DNA of 45,079 nt from NCBI RefSeq assembly GCF_003337485.1, contig NZ_QPJJ01000022.1:1-45079 (forward strand), read 5' to 3'. Origin of the DNA: Saliterribacillus persicus (GTDB lineage Bacteria; Bacillota; Bacilli; Bacillales; Amphibacillaceae). Both the position numbers and the translations under genes were made by a program. The notes beneath the pieces are model-generated. The model did not search any database, was not told where the DNA came from, and saw only the letters and a list, made by a program, of their open reading frames with translations. Shown in pieces: positions 43,002 to 45,079 of the stretch (positions are counted from its first letter, which is position 1; each line of letters opens with the position of its first letter).

Positions 43002-43352
43002 TTATCTACTATCCTTATTTTCTTGGTACTCTGCAACTACTTGAAGAAACCTAACAACGTCTTTCAAATTATTAACATCAACTGAATTAGCAGACTCTAA
43101 TAGACTTCCTGTATTATAGTCCACGTCTGAAATATCTCTATTGTAATTCATCAATTCTTCTTCACTTAATTCAAAATAGTCAATGATGTTTCGCATTACA
43201 TTTTCTGATGGCACTTTACGAGCCCCTTTTTCTACACGAAAGAGATACGAAGTACTACAACCAACTCTCCTGGCAACTTGATCATAAGTCAGTCCTCTTT
43301 TATTCCTCTCTTCTCTCAGCAACCTTTTGATATCCAATTTTTTCATGTCCAT
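43002..43352 (-). CDS. XRE-family helix-turn-helix regulator
   Basis: A 116-residue regulator. Residues about 7-65 form the Cro/CI-type domain: IKRLLREERNKRGLTYDQVA, RRVGCSTSYLFRVEKGARKV and VMRNIIDYFELSEEELM. The C-terminal 45 residues are variable. AAGGAGA precedes the ATG. It is divergent from the HTH/RHH gene, and an inverted repeat overlaps its likely -35 box (promoter GTTATA, 17 bases, TATAAT), so it probably represses itself. It is also a candidate to bind the 16-bp palindromes nearby. Confidence 0.85.
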   Translation of the reverse strand: MDMKKLDIKRLLREERNKRGLTYDQVARRVGCSTSYLFRVEKGARKVPSENVMRNIIDYFELSEEELMNYNRDISDVDYNTGSLLESANSVDVNNLKDVVRFLQVVAEYQENKDSR

Positions 43353-43433
43353 ATATATTCTCCTTTTAGAATGGACTGGAATCTACCAGACCTAATTTTT
43401 TGTACAATTTATTATAGATAATATCTTAGGTTC

Positions 43434-43456
43434 TATAACTACCCTTTTTAGTTATA
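43434..43456. promoter_or_regulatory. Inverted-repeat operator between the XRE and HTH/RHH genes
   Basis: TATAACTA (43434-43441), seven bases, TAGTTATA (43449-43456), perfect. The left arm coincides with the -35 box of the XRE promoter (TATAAT at 43416-43411 on the minus strand). The ACTA/TAGT core is shared with the 16-bp palindromes. Confidence 0.5.
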
Positions 43457-43512
43457 AGTTTATGCAAACTATCTATCATATAAATATAAGAAAAATTAAA
43501 GGGGGAATCAGC

Positions 43513-44016
43513 ATGCACTCACAAGATTTCTTGAAATTGTCATCAGAAAAAAAAGTAAAATTAGTGAATGATCTATTAAAAAAAGAAAGTTCTAATCACT
43601 TGCAAAATGTAGCGAAAAAATTAGAAGTGTCACCATCAACTTTCAGTAAAATAATGAGAAATAACGACAACTATCAGTACATCCAGTCTAAAAAGCAGTA
43701 TTACAAATTAATGAATATTGAAGAGTACAAACAAATGGCAGTCCACATTAAAAGAGATGATCATGACGAGGTCATTGAGTTTTTACAAGAAAATATTGAT
43801 GACCTTAAAAGCCTATTGCAAAAAGCGGAGAAAGAACTCATACTTGAACCCGAAATTTACGCAACAAATTCAAAAACAATTACAAAAAGCATTCAGGTAA
43901 ATGCAGATATCTATGATCGGTTTTCAAATTTAGTTTCATCTAAGTATCCGCACCTTCGTTTAAGAGAAGTGTTTAGCAAATGCTTATTAGATTTCGTCAA
44001 TAACTATCAAGATTAA
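43513..44016 (+). CDS. DNA-binding protein with HTH-like N-terminus and RHH-like C-terminus
   Basis: A 167-residue protein, family not recognised. The N-terminal part reads LQNVAKKLEVSPSTFSKIMR, a clear helix-turn-helix. The middle is a charged coiled segment (EVIEFLQENIDDLKSLLQKA). The end ITKSIQVNADIYDRFSNLVS and LREVFSKCLLDFV looks like a ribbon-helix-helix dimer unit. Such proteins serve plasmid or element maintenance and control. ATG 43513 chosen for AAGGGGG. It is followed by a terminator and is divergent from the XRE gene. Confidence 0.65.
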   Translation: MHSQDFLKLSSEKKVKLVNDLLKKESSNHLQNVAKKLEVSPSTFSKIMRNNDNYQYIQSKKQYYKLMNIEEYKQMAVHIKRDDHDEVIEFLQENIDDLKSLLQKAEKELILEPEIYATNSKTITKSIQVNADIYDRFSNLVSSKYPHLRLREVFSKCLLDFVNNYQD

Positions 44017-44046
44017 TCCTTCCTAATACTTAGGAGGGGTTTTTAA
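44017..44046 (+). terminator. Terminator after the HTH/RHH gene
   Basis: CCTTCCTA and TAGGAGGG pair (one G-U) around a four-base loop and run into TTTTT, starting right at the stop codon. Confidence 0.75.
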
Positions 44047-44070
44047 TTGGACTTTTATAAATAGGCAATT

Positions 44071-44907
44071 CTATGGACTTAAAATTTCATCTTTTGTAGG
44101 AACAATTTCAAACGCCTTTTCTCTAATTTTAAGAATCTCATCAAAGAAAATTTTTGCGAGTACACTTGTTTTTGGGTAGTCTTCTTCTGGTATGAATTTT
44201 TCTAAAAAATGTTTATCGTCAACGAATTCACTTCCATATTCGATACACTTATTGATGAAATAATCCATTAATAATTTTATATTATTATCTCTAATTGACT
44301 CCCAACTAGCAGCATGAATAGACAAATCAATCAAAGCATAAATTTCATTTGTCGAGTACACATTTTGATATACATTCATTAAATGCTTAAACCTTTCAGG
44401 AATTTCTTTATAACATCTAAGGCTCATTAACTGTATTTTCGCATGCAAAAGAATATGATCAAATGCAATATGCTTCCACATCCTCTCACAGTATTCTCTA
44501 TCTCTGAGAAATACCGATGGTGTTGGAAATTTCAATTCATTTAGGGTATCTTCACCACTTAAATCAATATTTAGAGAAAAGTTTTCAATGTTTTTTGAAA
44601 AGCTGAAATTTTCTTCATCATCACTCATTATTATCTCTTTTATAGCATTTTTACTTAGGAAAACTAATTGAGCATTTAAAAATATATCTTTAAAAACATT
44701 ATTAAAATACAATGTGTGTACAGGAAAATCTTCTCCAAATAAAATGAAGGAATCATCTTTTTGCCATGAGGAAGTTCTTAAAATTGCTGACAAAAACAAT
44801 TTATGATCCAATGTTAAATCATTTAAAAGATAAGATTTTAATTCGAATTTAGAATACAGTTTTTTTAACATCTTATTGTCTTCTGAAGTGCTTTTCATAC
44901 TATACAT
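44071..44907 (-). CDS. Unrecognised 278-aa protein
   Basis: No family recognised. Mostly helical and acidic, without signal peptide or membrane segments. Segments that may help a search: LTLDHKLFLSAILRTSSWQK, CERMWKHIAFDHILLHAKIQ and EDYPKTSVLAKIFFDEIL. AAGGAGA precedes the ATG. The perfect 16-bp palindrome lies 30-47 bases upstream, tying its control to that of the 26-aa peptide. It stands between the HTH/RHH gene and an insertion sequence, in the accessory region. Confidence 0.6.
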   Translation of the reverse strand: MYSMKSTSEDNKMLKKLYSKFELKSYLLNDLTLDHKLFLSAILRTSSWQKDDSFILFGEDFPVHTLYFNNVFKDIFLNAQLVFLSKNAIKEIIMSDDEENFSFSKNIENFSLNIDLSGEDTLNELKFPTPSVFLRDREYCERMWKHIAFDHILLHAKIQLMSLRCYKEIPERFKHLMNVYQNVYSTNEIYALIDLSIHAASWESIRDNNIKLLMDYFINKCIEYGSEFVDDKHFLEKFIPEEDYPKTSVLAKIFFDEILKIREKAFEIVPTKDEILSP

Positions 44908-44936
44908 ATATTTGTTCTCCTTTTCATGTTAATTAT

Positions 44937-44954
44937 CATTGACTATAGTCAATG
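44937..44954. promoter_or_regulatory. Shared palindromic operator, copy 2
   Basis: CATTGACTATAGTCAATG is an 18-bp perfect palindrome. Its inner 16 bases equal 42720-42735. On the minus strand it is followed by GATAAT, a -10-like box, before the 278-aa gene. Confidence 0.6.
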
Positions 44955-44984
44955 GGATCAAAAAAAACACCTGTACTCTAATAG

Positions 44985-45079
44985 TGATATGCTCCCCTTA
45001 AGGTAGACAGATTAAAAAATAAAAATCTGACTACAAAGGGGAGTATTTTTTGTGTCCAAAAGATCTTTTTCTGCAGACT
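44985..45079 (+). mobile_element. Left end of an IS3-family-like insertion sequence (cut by the window)
   Basis: TGATATGCTCCCCTTAAGG at about 44985 looks like the terminal region of IS3-family elements, with AAAGGGGAG recurring before the transposase start. The exact outer end cannot be set from one side. Confidence 0.45.
45052..45079 (+). CDS. IS3-family transposase OrfA, first nine codons
   Basis: A GTG preceded by AAGGGGAG opens a frame reading MSKRSFSAD up to the window edge. This start is typical of the small helix-turn-helix OrfA of IS3-family elements. Only the N-terminus is inside the window, so the call depends on the match in start sequence and on the terminal repeat-like flank. 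Confidence 0.5.

Overview
The window is a low-GC Firmicutes chromosome segment from an endospore former of the Bacillaceae (Bacillus/Oceanobacillus/Virgibacillus type). Evidence: a gamma-type small acid-soluble spore protein, the Bacillus ygaD-ygaC-sspE-mutY-yfhP-yfhJ-yfhH-recX-yfhF gene order, strong GGAGG-type ribosome sites and AT-rich spacers. The genus cannot be fixed from the sequence alone.

Region by region. (1) 1-8833 is conserved core: ABC exporter, nucleotide phosphatase, spore protein, adenine glycosylase MutY, membrane hydrolase, YfhJ, YfhH, HAD phosphatase, RecX and YfhF. (2) 8834-15495 mixes small units: a GNAT acetyltransferase behind a leader RNA with chained alternative hairpins, a dense cluster of DnaA boxes, ywbE, an lrgAB pair, a TrkA-type K+ channel, a second GNAT, and a SufR-like Fe-S regulator divergent from a DUF1450 protein with a shared operator region. 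(3) 15608-27432 is a surface-glycan locus, mostly on the minus strand. It holds four GT2 modules in three overlapping genes, an exact 20-bp tandem array of 18 units, two SDR epimerases, a GT4 enzyme, a nucleotide-sugar dehydrogenase, two DUF4183 proteins and a chemoreceptor. DUF4183, the CotSA-like GT4 and a mother-cell-type promoter suggest decoration of the spore surface. (4) 27555-33957 holds alanine dehydrogenase, a DrrAB-type exporter, a 5'-truncated gene ending at a rearrangement point near 32150, and an FMN reductase divergent from a TetR regulator.

(5) From about 34138 to the right edge lies an integrated element. Its left border is the 3' half of a tRNA-Ala(GGC) gene, left as an attachment site. 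Cargo is defence-like: an AAA ATPase and subtilisin pair matching IetA/IetS, followed in the same operon by an OLD-like ATPase/TOPRIM nuclease. Then come an orphan 279-aa protein, a decayed UvrD-type helicase, a block with a toxin-like 26-aa peptide and a small terminated transcript, an XRE regulator, an HTH/ribbon-helix-helix-like protein and a 278-aa orphan. A 16-bp palindrome recurs upstream of the 26-aa peptide and the 278-aa gene, so these genes probably share a regulator. The window ends inside the start of an IS3-family transposase gene.

Limits: all family calls come from reading motifs and from memory of family sequences; no search was run. Promoter and operator calls are pattern matches.
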